From positions 892,530-956,529 of the forward strand of contig CM018605.1 of assembly GCA_009192285.1 (NCBI GenBank): a DNA stretch of 64,000 nt, in the 5' to 3' direction. Position numbers and translations under genes: made by a program. The notes beneath the pieces are model-generated. The model had not been told where the DNA came from, did no database searches, and saw only the letters and a program-made list of their open reading frames with translations. The DNA comes from Morchella semilibera (Eukaryota; Ascomycota; Pezizomycetes; Pezizales; Morchellaceae). Of the stretch, positions 45,258 to 57,100 are shown piece after piece (within the stretch, counting starts at the first letter, position 1; every line of letters begins with the position of its first letter).

Positions 45258-46284
45258 CTAACGAATCTTATACTTGTTTTTGCTTAGTTAGCTCTGTGAA
45301 TATAATTACTTTTCACTCACACCTTAAATCTCGCCTACCAAGGCAGAATTCTATTAGTAAACCTAATATTATATCTAAAGTCTCCTAGATTCCTTAACAA
45401 TCTACTGAGTTTTCTAATACCATGTAAGTTCTCTCTACTATAACCAGCACCTACAGACCAAAATATTTTTATATCAAATAATATACCCAGCTCTTACAAA
45501 CCATACCAATAACATCGCTTACTACTCAATCTAGTGAGAATTGTAGTGAAAGTATATTGAGGCTTGGTTACCTCTCTTCTCCATCCGTAGTTATGTTTTT
45601 TTTCTCCACAATACTTGGTTTGAGTTGAAATTTTAATTTTTTCCTCTGGATTTCTGGATTAGGCGATGCCAGTGAGTGTTTAATACCCTACATCATTCCA
45701 TGAGTATACCAAGTTGTATGGTTTTTTTTTTTTTTTAAAACAAAGAGGTCACGTGCCGTGAAGTCAAATATAACTATGAAGAGATAATTGGATGGTACTT
45801 TCTAGTATTCACCCTCCAAGGCCCGTTCGGCAACCACTCAATATCCGATATAAGGCCAAATATTACAATATTCACAAAATATACAATATTGATTCTGGAG
45901 CGGATGTTCTGGTTACCGCAATAAGTGATATCTTGGCACCTGTTACATGCCAAACATTGCAATAAAAAATATTATACTGCTACCTGTATTTTGCCACCAG
46001 GAACACTAACCCTCATCACTCACACCCCATATCACAACATCTATCATCCTTATCACCAGATTTCTTCACAAGTCTTGAGTTTGTTACCCTTATATAATCA
46101 ATAATTCATTTGCTAATATCTTTTAGTAGGACCATTCTAAGTCTAGGTTACCACAAACTGTTCCGATCTGTTTGAACACTCCGTTTCAACACCGTGTCTT
46201 GTTATGGCGCTTCATTTCTACATACAGCCCCGTTTCACTTGAAATCCCTGTTCCCGTGTTTCGATTTCAGGTTTTAATTTCTCC
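45258..46284. other. AT-rich DNA, no gene
   Basis: Low-GC sequence with a T-run at about 45722-45736, which could be the reversed poly(A) tail of a lost minus-strand retroposon. No conserved open frame. The right part may belong to the Harbinger 5' flank. Confidence 0.4.
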
Positions 46285-46560
46285 AGCGGATTCATTTCGT
46301 TGTCTGATTGGTTTCGTTTGCTGCAGAAATTTTGTTTCGTTCTCTCATCGGTTTCGTTTCCTCTACTTGTTTATTTACCTTAACGGTTTCTTTTACCTTA
46401 ATGATTTCATTTACCTGAACGATTTCGTTTGTCTATTAGTTTCGTTCACCATAGCAATTTCGTTTCCTAATAGGCTTCGTTTTCTCCACTGGTTTAGTTT
46501 ACTCGGCTGGTTTTTTTTCCTCATAGGTTTCGTTTGCTTATTGTTTCCGTTTCCTGTTTC
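46285..46560 (+). repeat. Degenerate GTTTCGTTT array
   Basis: A GTTTCGTTT/ATTTCGTTT/GTTTCTTTT motif recurs about every 20-25 bp at least ten times, just upstream of the Harbinger transposase start. It could be a subterminal transposase-binding array or simply polypyrimidine DNA. Confidence 0.5.
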
Positions 46561-46885
46561 TTTTCACAGTGGAAACAAACTCGGCTACACTTAAACCCCA
46601 GTTGTTTTATGCAATTCGGAAAGCAGTTGGTGGTTATGCAATGATGTTTTCTAGTAAACAACCTTATAGTACATTACCATTAACTGGTGCTGGGTATTTG
46701 GAGGAATTGCTTGAGTATAAAACAACGGTAAAGGAGTTCGGTACCTTCCTTTTTTGGTGTATCTATCTAGAATGCCATACTTGGCGGCTGCAACCAGAAA
46801 ACACGCTGCCCGGGCCATCAACTTGAATGCCACCTTCTCCCTAACACCATAGCCCCCCCCAACACGCTACTCCACTATAATCAAC

Positions 46886-49282
46886 ATGGCTGCCCTTAAC
46901 GAGCTTCAGGGAAGACTAGAGCTTGGTCAACTATTTGTCTCACTTGATGTTTTTAAAAAGGCGCTTAGCGATTGGTCAATCCATGATAAATTCGCTTTCA
47001 AAGTCTCACACAAGGACCGGAACAGGGCTGTCTATTGCTGCAGAGTAGATATGTGCAGCTGGAGGGGGAGAGCTATTTTGACCAATAACGAAGATGTGAA
47101 AATCACAGTTATTAATCCAGAACATACATGTTTGACTTTGCAATGCGGAGAAGCGGCTGCCGACAAGCAATCAGACTTGGTTGCGAGATGTCTTACCTTA
47201 TTATCTTGTTATTACTAGAGAAACACGTCCACAAGAGATTGTAGAATGTATCAGATGGAGTAATCCGACGCAAAGTAGAATATAACAATGATGACGCAGA
47301 AGGACTCGAGAATCACAGCCTACAAAACGAGGAGACCGACAAAGCCAAAGACAGAGTCGGGCAGGCACAGGCGCAGACACCGGCAAAAGCAAAGGCAAGA
47401 GCAAAAGTACAAGAGCATAAGGCAGAGAGAGTGAGGACTGGATGGACCTCAACGAGAACAATGAGAGGTACTATGAGTTTCCTTTTTAGAGGACAGAACC
47501 TTCAGTCCGAGAAGCGATGGCTTAGAAATAGGAGTGGATTCCTATATACCGAGATGACAGGAAAACGAGACAGAGAGAAAAGAAAGAAAGAACTAAGGAA
47601 AACATCTATCTCCGCTATTTAACACCCCTCCTTCACCAGTTCGCTATGACTCATATGTCAGCTCATAGAAATCCGTAGTAATCCATCGTTACCACACCTC
47701 GTATTCCTCCCCACCATCTCTGCTATTTACATTATAGATCCATCACGCCATCGAACCTTCTAGAATCCAACAAACACACCCCCTCCTTAACTCACCCCTT
47801 TCTCGCTTAGCATTCCCCTAACAATCATAACAGCGTTTCAACTACCAAACCTTCAAGACCGATGCCAAGACACCAGGACAATGTATACGCCTACGGTTTA
47901 GAGAGGAAATTGACTATCAGGTAGCGGTACGCGCCAAAAAAGCACTTTTAGAAGATGGGGTTCACGAACAGCGGATTGGATTTGCAAAGATCACAGGATA
48001 CACAACTACTCTTTTGGAAGCTAATCTCAATGCACATGTACACATTTCAGTCGATCAAGAAACAAGACGGTTCTGACTAGTATTTATATGTCCACAACAA
48101 TCTCATGATTCTTTTCGATTATGTCGACGGTTTATAGCGGTTGATGGGACATTTTTGCAGAGTAGATTCTGGCAAACACTTCTTTTAGCTGTTACAATTG
48201 ATGCAAACAGAAATAATCTCCTTCTTGCATTTTCTGTTGTTGGGGGAGAAAATGAAAATTCTTGGGAGCATTTCCACTTACTTCTCCTACAAGCTATTTC
48301 CGAGATTGCCCTTCAAGAAACTACTATAATAAGCGATCGCGATAAAGGCTTAATAAATGCAGACTATGTTCTCTCAGCCAGTGTCATACAAGCATATTGT
48401 TGTCAGCATTTGAAGCAGAATTTTACAACCCGATACAGACGTGCATTGAATGGACTGTTTTGGAAGATCGCTAGAGCCAGAAGACCAGAAGGGTTTGAAC
48501 TTGCTATGTAGGAATTGTTGAATACTAAACCGGCAGCTGAAGCTTACCTTCGTGGGGTTGATCCAGTTATATGGGCAACCACACACTTTCCTGGAAACCG
48601 ATACCCTCATGACACTTCTAATATTGTGGAATCAACAAATAATACCCTTAAAATTGACCGTGAACTCTCGCTTATACAACTACTTGATCCAATTTGGATC
48701 AAGTTAATGACAGAATGACATTCCCGTTTGGAAACAGCCAATAAATCCAATGCTGGACGGTACACCAAATCTTGTCTTAATCAGTTGGCTTTTCAGCGCC
48801 CATGAGCCCGTACCAATATAGTTCATCCTGCAACAAATACTCGAGCACGTATATAGCAAACTAACGGACATGTCTACATTGTAAATTTGGAGGATAACTC
48901 TTGCACTTGTAAGAAATATCAAGAAAATGGGATTCCATGTGGCCACGCTATTGCCTTTATCTTAAGGGTAAAGAGACCTTTAGAAGAATTCCTGCCACCT
49001 CTACTATCTGTCGCAACCTGACAATCTATCTATACCACCAATCTCCAACCCATTGATATTTCTCATCTTGAAATTGATGCAAATATCTTCCCCCTCTTTA
49101 CTAGAGTACCAAGAGTAAGACTCTGGAAGGAAAGAATAAGGACAAGTAATGCTCGTCAAAGAGCAAATATAGAGCAACAGGCAGGATGCCTCCCTGAACC
49201 ACCTGCATGCGCCCCTCACCACTGCCATACTTGTGGGAACTCAGGTCACAATACAGCAACATATTCAACACCACATGACTAG
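46886..49282 (+). pseudogene. MULE transposase (MULE2), interrupted by LTR-A and stops
   Basis: Homolog of the MULE1 gene. N-terminal zinc-binding domain is better kept here: FKVSHKDRNRAVYCCRVDMC with later PEHTC. LTR-A at 47251-47880 splits it; removal plus one ATGTA rejoins VECIRLRFREEIDYQ in frame. The DDE core has IAVDGTFL, ISDRDKGL and NIVESTNN. A SWIM finger CTCKKYQENGIPCGHAIAF has the full CxCx(n)CxH pattern. The last knuckle (CHTCGNSGHNTATY) has lost its final Cys. Stops near 48076, 48509, 48716 and beyond. Confidence 0.88.
47251..47880 (-). repeat. Solo LTR-A inside MULE2, 5-bp TSD ATGTA
   Basis: 630 bp, TCAGATGGAGTAATCCGACG to GCCAAGACACCAGGACA; ATGTA at 47246-47250 and 47881-47885. 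The outer base pair TG has become TC. Confidence 0.92.
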
Positions 49283-49340
49283 TACGTCTTCTCCAACCTC
49301 AATGGCATCAATATCATACTAATGAATTGCAGGTAGATTA

Positions 49341-49470
49341 TGGGTCGCGGGTCGAGGAGTTGCGGGTCGAAAGGTCATAGTATTGTGAGTCAAAGGATTA
49401 CGGGTCGCAGAGTCACAATCACGAAGATTGTAAAGGTCGCGAAATCATGGGTCATGGATCGCGAGTTGGG
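49341..49470 (+). repeat. GGGTCGCGGGTC-rich tract of MULE2
   Basis: Irregular repeats of GGGTCG, GGGTCGC and GTCGCGRGT between the transposase stop and the right TIR. It parallels the GTGACCC repeats in MULE1. Confidence 0.55.
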
Positions 49471-49907
49471 GTCAAAGGTTCTATCTGTCTTATTTAGTTA
49501 GCTTTTTCGGTTAAGGATTTATTTATCTGTAAAGGAAGAACCTGTAAATTGTTATCCTAGGAAAGAATAAATATTGGCTGGTGGCAGTATGTTATCTGGT
49601 TCCAGCGGCCGAGAGTGGGATTCTAGATATATACACCAAAGAAGGTTGGTACCGAAGTCATTTACCGATAAAACAAATTCAAGACGAACTCACGAGCTTT
49701 TGAGAATGCCTTTACATGTTTTTTTGGAACTTGACGAGATTTTCAAAAGTAAAGGCATTTTAATCACTATCAGGCATATTAGGTATAGTATTTTTTTTTG
49801 GACTCTTATTATTTAGTACTAACTTATTCGTTGATATAGTATAAAGGAACAGCTTGCTATATTTCTTCAAATGGTCGGCCATAAAAACGGCAACCATGAT
49901 ACTAGTA

Positions 49908-50533
49908 TGTCCCGGCGTCTTGGCATCAGCCCCGAGGGTTAGGTAGTCAAAGCACTGTTGTTTAGGAATGGTTAAGCGAGGAAGGGGTGTGCTAAAGGGG
50001 GGCGTCGTCATTAGGTTCTAGGAGGATCTATGGCGTGATGGATTTGTAATGTGCATAGCAGAGATGGTGGGGAGGGATACGAGGTGTGGATAGGACGGAT
50101 TTCTGTGGGCTTCTATGAACTGATGTATGAGTCATAGCGGACTGGTGGAGGAGAAGTGTGAAATAGCGGGGTTAGATGTTTTCCTTAGTTCTTTCTTTCT
50201 TTTCTCTCTGTCTCGTCTTCCTGTCACCTCGATACATAGGAATATACTCCTATTTCTAAAGCCATAGTTCCTCGCCTCCAAAATCCTGTCCTCTCCAAGA
50301 GGAAAACCTATAGTACCTTTCATCATTTCCGTTGAGGTCCATCCAGTCCTCATTCTCCCCGCTCTGCGTCTTTGTGCCTTTGCTCTTGCCTTTGCCTTTG
50401 CCAGTGCCTGTGCTTATGCCTGCCTGGTGTTGTCTATTTTTTCGTCGGTCTCCTTGTCGCGTAGGCTGTGCTCCTCGAGTCCTTCTGCATCATCATTGTC
50501 ATCTTCTTATCTGCGCCGGATTATTCTGTCACA
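49908..50533 (+). repeat. Solo LTR-A inside the Harbinger gene, 5-bp TSD TAGTA
   Basis: 626 bp, TGTCCCGGCGTCTTGGCATC to TTATTCTGTCACA; TAGTA at 49903-49907 and 50534-50538. Removal restores Asp-Thr-Ser-Ile-Gln in the transposase. Confidence 0.94.
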
Positions 50534-51567
50534 TAGTATTCAGGAAAGATATCAACATAGTGGTTCAACGATTTCTTTCTACATACATGCAGTAATTAAA
50601 GTGCTTTCTAAACTGTATGCTACTTTGGTTCAGCTACCCGATATAAAATCATTGAGTGAGATACCAATGGAAATAAGGTAACGAGCGGAGATTTTTTATT
50701 CCTATTTTGAAAATTGTATTGGGGCAACAGACGGGATACATATTCCAGCCTTTGTATCAGCGGATGATATTAAGAAATACAAAAATAGAAAGGGTAATAT
50801 TTCACAGAATGTATTTGCTGCTTGTAAATTCAATCTGGTTTTCAGCTATGGATGCGCTGGTTGGGAAAGTTCAGCTCATAACGGATGGGTGCTCCAACAT
50901 GCTATTGAGAATGGATTTCATGTTCCAGAAGGAAAATACTATCTTGCCGATGCTGGCTATTCCTTGAAAAGAGGCTTTCTCACACCCTACCCTAGAGTAC
51001 AGTAATATTTAAGGGAACAAGATTTCGTTAAACAAAGGTACTGTATATATTCTCTATGTACTTTAGACTCGGAATAGTTATTTGATTCGGAATTGAATAC
51101 TTTCCCACACAAGATGTTAACTATTTGCTAATTGATATCCTAAATAGACCAAATACAAAAGAAGAGCTCTTCAATTTAAGACATGCGCAACTGCGTAATG
51201 CTATTGAAAGAATTTTTGGTGTTTTGAAAAAGAGATTTCCAATCCTTACTGGTCAGTTCTAATATCCAATAACGGCACAAAGAGACATTGTTTTAGTCCT
51301 TTTTGCTCTACATAACTTCATTCATACGAGATCCAGTCAAGCGGATTGTGTTGTTTGAGAAGAGGATGACTATATTCGAGACCAAAGAAATATTAGGGAA
51401 GAGCAATTAGAAATCAACCGCGACGGAGAAATGGTACAGGAATAGATAGAAATGAGATTATTTCAGCACAATATCGCAAATAGAATGTGGGGGGAGTATC
51501 GAACTTACAATGTTGAACGTAGTTATCGTTAATAAATACTTTTGTATTTTTCAATATGATTTTGTAG

Positions 51568-51922
51568 TCAACAGTCTCTTACATCTCCCGATTCCAATGT
51601 AGCAAAAAACTTTCCTTTAATTGCATCCTCAAAAATCGTCAGGGCTACGATTTGATCATCTAAACTCATACCCTTATAATCCTTCTGCAAACAAACTATC
51701 ACTTTTTGTTGTATATCTTGATCCATAGAAGCAGCAGTGGTAGTCAAGTTATTTAAAGCTTGTACAATCTTTGCCCCTGCAGTCAATTTTACCCTTACTG
51801 GTCGCTTATATCCAGATTTTGCATCCCGGTTGAGCTTGACTTTATGATTACTGTCGTCTGGATCGCCTTTACTGCTATTTTGACGTTTTGTTGATTGGGG
51901 AAGTTGAGGAATTGTATCAATA
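51568..51922 (-). pseudogene. Harbinger accessory ORF (probable Myb/SANT-like protein), truncated
   Basis: An open minus-strand frame reads from the LTR edge at 51922 (IDTIPQLPQSTKRQNSS, then a basic stretch) to AGAKIVQALNNLTTTAASMD and KIVALT-like sequence, stopping at 51568, convergent with the transposase. Harbinger elements often carry a second gene for a Myb/SANT-like DNA-binding protein whose C-terminal part looks like this. The N-terminal DNA-binding half is missing, removed by element A, so the identification rests on position. Confidence 0.5.
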
Positions 51923-52555
51923 TGTCCCGGCGTCTTGGCATGGGTCCCAAGGGTTCGGTAGTTGCAGCGCTGTTGTGGTTGTTCGGGGAATGTTAAGCGA
52001 GGAGGAGGTATGTTGAAGGGGGTGTCGTCATTGGGATTCTAGGAGGTTCGATGGCGTGATGGATTTGTAATGCGAATACTGGAGATGGTGGGGAGAGATA
52101 TGAGGTGTGGTAGCGATGGGTTTCTATAGGATTCTACGAGGCAAAAGTGTGAGTCATAGCGGACTGGTGGAGGAGATGTGTTATATAGCAGGGATAGATG
52201 TTTTCCTTAGTTCTTTCTTTCTTTTCTCTTCGTCTCGTCTTCCTGTTATTTCAGTCAATAGGAATCTACTCCTATTCCCAAGTTATAGTTTCTTGTCCCC
52301 ACGCCGATCCTGTCCTCCAAAGGGGAAAACCATAGTACCTCTCATCGTTCTCGTTGAGGTCCATTCGGTCCTCACCTTCTCTGCTCTGTGCTCTTGTGCC
52401 TTTGCCCTTGCCTTTGTCCTCGCTGGTGCCTGTGCCTGTGCCTGCCTGGTGTTGCCTCTGTCTTCATCAGTTCCCTCGTCGTGAAAACTGTGCTCCTCGA
52501 GTTCCTCTGCGTCATCATTGTCCTCTTTTTCTTTGCGTCAGGTTATTCCGTCACA
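51923..52555 (+). repeat. 5' LTR of element A (LTR-A reference copy)
   Basis: 633 bp, TGTCCCGGCGTCTTGGCATG to TTATTCCGTCACA. TGAGTCA at 52150-52156 lies upstream of GTTATATAGCAGGG, followed by a TTTCTTTCTTTTC leader. No TSD on its right because the element body follows. Confidence 0.9.
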
Positions 52556-53754
52556 TTAAGACGAGACCACCCTTACTCGACTGGCACAGTCCGAGTTCCT
52601 TGCACCATATTCTACCATGACCGCCCCCGCTACCGATGCAATTGATTATCAAAAGCTCCATACGGATCTCGAAGGGTTCTCTCTCGTTCACCCTCAAGTG
52701 GACCCCGCCGCAACGGAGGAAGTGAAGCAAGCATATGCCCTCCTCCAGAGAGCGCACGGAGGGGTTCAGCAATATGCAATCGACCTCACCACCCACCACA
52801 CAGAAACTGAACAAGGACGGGCTGAGTTCCATCAAGATATCCAAGGACTACGTGCTAAAATCAAAAAGTTACAAGAAGGAGTCAAAGGAAGTTTAGAGGA
52901 GCTACATGACGACTTGACCAAGCCCTACAAGTCAGAGAAACTCCCCGACTCGGAGATATACCGGGGCGATCGCAAGACTCTTAGAATTTTTCAGCGACAA
53001 TTGCAGATTAAGCTTACGGCCAATCTTGACCGTTTCCCTACCTCGGCCCAACAACATGCGTACTCCATTTCTCAATTAGAAGAATCGGCGGCGGACCAAT
53101 TTCATGTTTATATTACGGACAAAGGAATCATTCTTAATTCCATGGCGGAGTTTTTTGAAATTTTGGATAATGTGTTTGGGGATCCGGATCGTGCGACCAC
53201 TGCTGCTCGCAACTTGAGAGAAATTAGGCAACGTCAACGTACTTTTTCGGAATACTTTGCAGTATTCCAGCGGTATGATGTAGATTCTGAGTTCAACAAG
53301 GCGGCTAAGATTGAATGTCTTTTGGAAGAGCTCAACCAAGACCTGATGGCCTTAATGATTCAGAATGAAACACTAACCACGATTAAAAACTGTGGGCTAC
53401 TCTTTTAACGTCTTGATAACAAACAACGAGCCTTACAGGCCAGGATGGGAAGATTTCGTTTTCAGATCCCAAGTGCTCCCGCTCTGCGTCCTTTTGCTCC
53501 TTGTCCCACTGTTGCACCAGCAACATCCCCAGTCGTACGAGGACCACCCCAACCACCACCAAAGAATGCTGCGCCAGTTGGCCACCCTTCCTACACTTTA
53601 GGGGGAGCCGTTCCTATGGATTTGTCTAATAGTTATCGTCGCCCGGACCTCAGAGAAAGGGAGGCACGTCGTGCGGAGAATTGTTGCTATTATTGCGGAG
53701 GAGTTGGACATTTGGTCAGGGACTGTAAGCTTTCACACTCGGGGAGGGCAGCAC

Positions 53755-54155
53755 TCTCAATGGGGTGGGGGTGTGTAGCGTCGTTCTGCAGGGTGCGGGG
53801 TAGTGACAACGATACTTCCCGTGAGAGGGGAAGTATGAACAATAAATATAGAAGACGGCGATAGTCACTAGTAGAAAGTAGAGACTATAATGTATTGTAG
53901 ATAGGTACAGAAGACATTGCGTAGAGAAGAAAGAAAAGAAAGAAAAGTACAGGAGTAGGCGCCGTTGCCCCACTTATATACCCGTTATTCCAGAGCCAAG
54001 CCTGACTCATATCCTCGCGTAACCCCAACCATGACTCACAATCTCGCGTAACAGAAACCCATAGAACCTATTCTGACTCATCCCCGCCTCCTAGCTTACA
54101 GTAATCCCAACCCTGTCAATCATTCCAACCCTCCGAACCTAGCGTATCCATGAAA
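53755..54155 (-). repeat. 3' LTR of element B
   Basis: 401 bp; the plus strand begins TCTCAATGGGGTGGGGG and ends GTATCCATGAAA. Three TGACTCA sites at 54003-54009, 54032-54038 and 54074-54080 lie close upstream of TATATACCCG (reverse TATA, about 53976-53985). The pol stop codon lies inside this LTR. Confidence 0.9.
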
Positions 54156-57100
54156 GTAGCCCCTCCCTTCAAGCGCGAGCTCCTGCGAGCCTTGATTTCC
54201 CCTGGTCCTGGTTTAGCGGGATAGCGTATATGAAATTCCTCAACGGCGACAGTCTGTTGATGATAATCGGCAGGTTCCCACGTAGGGTCAGCATACCCCG
54301 TCCACTTCACATAGTACTGAAGTCCCTGCTTTCCATGATGCCTCGAATCCAGAACTTCTTCAACCTCATATTCCTCCTCCTGATCAACAATAATAGGCGG
54401 GGGGGGTGATAGTATTTGTCCCGGTACAGGATCGACGGCGGCAAGACCCAACAAGGAGACATGAAAGACGGGATGCATCTTCATCGAATCAGGTAAACTC
54501 AATCGATAAGCATAGGGCGAAACAACCTCTTGAACGGGAAAAGGTCCCAATCTTTTCCAATCAAGCTTCCTGGAATTCCGCGGAGTTCGAATATTCTTTG
54601 CTGAAACAAATACCATATCGTCAACTTCGTAACGTGGGGCGGGAGTACGCTTCGTATTAACTGACTTTTCTTGTTGGTCTTGAGCGGTCCGAAGTTGAGT
54701 CCGTAGGTAGTCATGTAATTCCTTCATCTTGCCTGCAACGTCGTAGGCGTCGAGACTCGGTGGAGTTTTCTCCAATTTCCGTAGGTCCATCGTAAATCGA
54801 GAGTGGTAGCCATAATTGGCAAAGAACGGAGTGGCTTTGGTGGAGGCTGACACTTGATTATTTGCCGCAAATTCCGCCATCGGCAACCACTTAGCCCAGT
54901 CGTCCTGTTGATACGACACATACCCTCGGAGGTATTGCTCCATCACTGCATTCAGTCTCTCTGTTTGACCATCTGTCTCCGGGTGAAAGGCTGTTGACAT
55001 CCTGGCTTCAACTTTCAATTGCTTACAGAGGGAATTCCAGAACTTTGCGGTAAATTGGGTTCCCCTGTCGGACGTGATATATGTAGGTAGACCATGCAGC
55101 TTCCACACGTGTTGCAAATATAGCTCGGCTAAATCTTCCGCATTGACTGTAGTATTGCAGGGTAAGAGGTGACGCATCTTCTTAAGCCGATCCACAACCA
55201 CCAGTATAGCATGGTATCCTTCACTTTCTGGTAGGCCCGTGATGAAATCCATCGATATCTCTCTCCAGGGTTGTTCTGGTATGGGTAGCGGTCGAAGTAC
55301 TCCTAACTTCCCATATGTCGTTGACTTACTTCGCTGGCAGATGTGGCAATTCCGAATATATTGACCGATATAATCACGCATATTTGGCCAATAATAATCC
55401 CTACTAACCAATTCAAAGGTTTTTTCTCTGCCAGGGTGTCCTGCTGAGGGGGCGTCATGGTATTGTTTCAGGATCTCCAGCTTCAGTGGTGCATAGTCGG
55501 GAATATAGATACTTTCGCGATAGAGCAGGCGGCCGTCTACTTCAGTACATTCCGCTAGGGATATCTCCTTGCAGTGTTTTATATCTGTCTGCCGTAGCTC
55601 CAAGATCTTTTGTGAAATGGTTCAGCTAAGTATCCTTCATCGAATAATTTCTGTAGGGAGGCGTTCTTTTCAGCGGGTTCATTTGCTAAAGAACCCGCTA
55701 ACAAACTTTGCTTAGGATCCAAATTTTCCTTCTTCAAAACTATCTGACTCTGATGCAACAATCTTTCATCCCCTTCCTCAGGGAAGTCTCCTGATCTCCT
55801 AGTCAACGCATCCGGCTTCCCACTCTGCCAGTGCCTCCCCGGTCTATATTTAATAATAAAATTAAAACGCAACAAATATTCGGCCCATCGTACTTGTCTC
55901 CTGTTAAGCTGCTTGGTGGACATAAAGTATTCGAGGTTCTTATGATCAGAAATAACCTCAATAGGGTGTTTAGCTCCTTCCAACTCCGGCCTCCATTCCT
56001 CAAAACATCTAATTATCGCCAGTAGCTCTTTATCATAAATCTCGTAGTTGCATTCTGCAGGCGTATGTTTTTTAGAGAAAAACGCCACAGGGTGTAATTT
56101 CCCTTGTTCATCACATTGGGAAAGTATACCACCGGCAACATAGTCCGACGCATCTGTTTCCACCGTAATTGGCTTTTCGGGGTCGAAGTGAATCAAAATG
56201 GGGGCGGTGGTAAAGGCCTCTTTCAAGGATTGAAATGCTACCTCTGCTTCCGAGGTCCACAAAAAGGGAACATTTTTCTTCGTAAGTTTAGTCAGGGGAG
56301 ATGCAAGTTTCGAGAATCCAAAAATAAAGCGACAGTACAAATTGGCAAAGCCCAAAAAGGCTTGTACGTCCTTAACCGACTTAGGAATAGTCCATTCTTG
56401 TACCGCCGATACCTTATGAGGATCCATGCGAATGCCATTGGGTTCGATAATCAACCCGAGATAGGTGTTACTTTGAGTATGGAATTCGCATTTCTCTGGT
56501 TTCAGCAGAATTCCGTTCTCCTGTAGGATTCCCAATATTATTTCGACATGTTGTTCGTGTTCTTCGAGGGAGTCGCTATATATAAGGATGTCATCTAAAT
56601 ATACAGTGCAAAATTGATCCAAATGTTCTCGGAGACAATCATTGATAAAGTGTTGAAAGGTAGCGGGGGCATTGGTAAGACCAAATGGCATTACGGTGTA
56701 TTCAAAATGACCGTAGCGGGTCCTAAACGCTGTCTTCCACTCCTCCCCTTCAGCCATGCGGATTTGATTGTATCTCTCTTAAGTCCAACTTAGTATACCA
56801 TTTGGCTTTGGAGAGACGGTCCAAAGTTTCTCGAATTAAGGGTAATGGGTATCGGCTCTTGACCGTCAACTCGTTTAATCCTCGGTAGTCTACACAGAGA
56901 CGAAGGAACTCGTCAGCTTTCTTTACAAATAATACCGGAGCCCCAGCCGGGGACGAACTGGCGTGGATAAAACCCTTAGAGAGATTTTCCCGAATATAGT
57001 CCCTTAGTGCGAGCAACTCGTTCCTGGACATAAAGAGGATCAAATGGGGGCTCCTTGCCTTCCTTCAAAGGTATCTTATGATCATATGGGCGGCGAGGCG

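Larger units (their letters stand above)
46726..49667 (+). mobile_element. Mutator-like element MULE2 with 9-bp TSD
   Basis: Inverted ends of about 80 bp, CGGTAAAGGAGTTCGGTACC and (reverse complement of right end) CGGTAAATGACTTCGGTACC, related to those of MULE1. ATAAAACAA at 46717-46725 and 49668-49676 is the target duplication; its removal restores the Harbinger frame (Tyr-Lys-Thr-Asn-Ser). Contains a solo LTR-A. Confidence 0.95.
46569..51531 (+). pseudogene. Harbinger (PIF) transposase, two introns, several stops
   Basis: After removing MULE2 with one ATAAAACAA and LTR-A with one TAGTA, a single gene can be followed. Exon 1 (YLEELLEYK, then SRRTHELLRMPLHVFLELDE) ends at 49782. Intron 1 is 49783-49839 (57 bp, GT-AG, TACTAAC branch-like site). 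Exon 2 contains QLAIFLQMVGH, HSGSTISFY, first Asp in CIGATDGIHI and second in YYLADAGYSL. Intron 2 is 51038-51147. Exon 3 has NLRHAQLRNAIERIFGVLK (Glu). Stops at 50679-50681, about 51003 and several after 51240 make it a pseudogene. DDE Harbinger/HARBI1-like by motif. Confidence 0.85.
46140..51922 (+). mobile_element. PIF/Harbinger transposon with nested insertions, right end lost
   Basis: Carries the two convergent genes typical of Harbinger elements: a DDE transposase (plus) and a second small ORF (minus, 51568-51922). It contains MULE2 (46726-49667) and a solo LTR-A (49908-50533), and is cut off at 51922 by the 5' LTR of element A. TIRs were not found; the left end is approximate. Confidence 0.75.

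Noticed and set aside
46172-46594. 140-codon Phe-rich open frame
   Set aside because: It reads the GTTTCGTTT polypyrimidine array; no protein character.
49341-49470. GGGTCGC repeats considered as a CRISPR-like or satellite array
   Set aside because: Irregular units and spacing, no unique spacers, eukaryotic context; part of MULE2.
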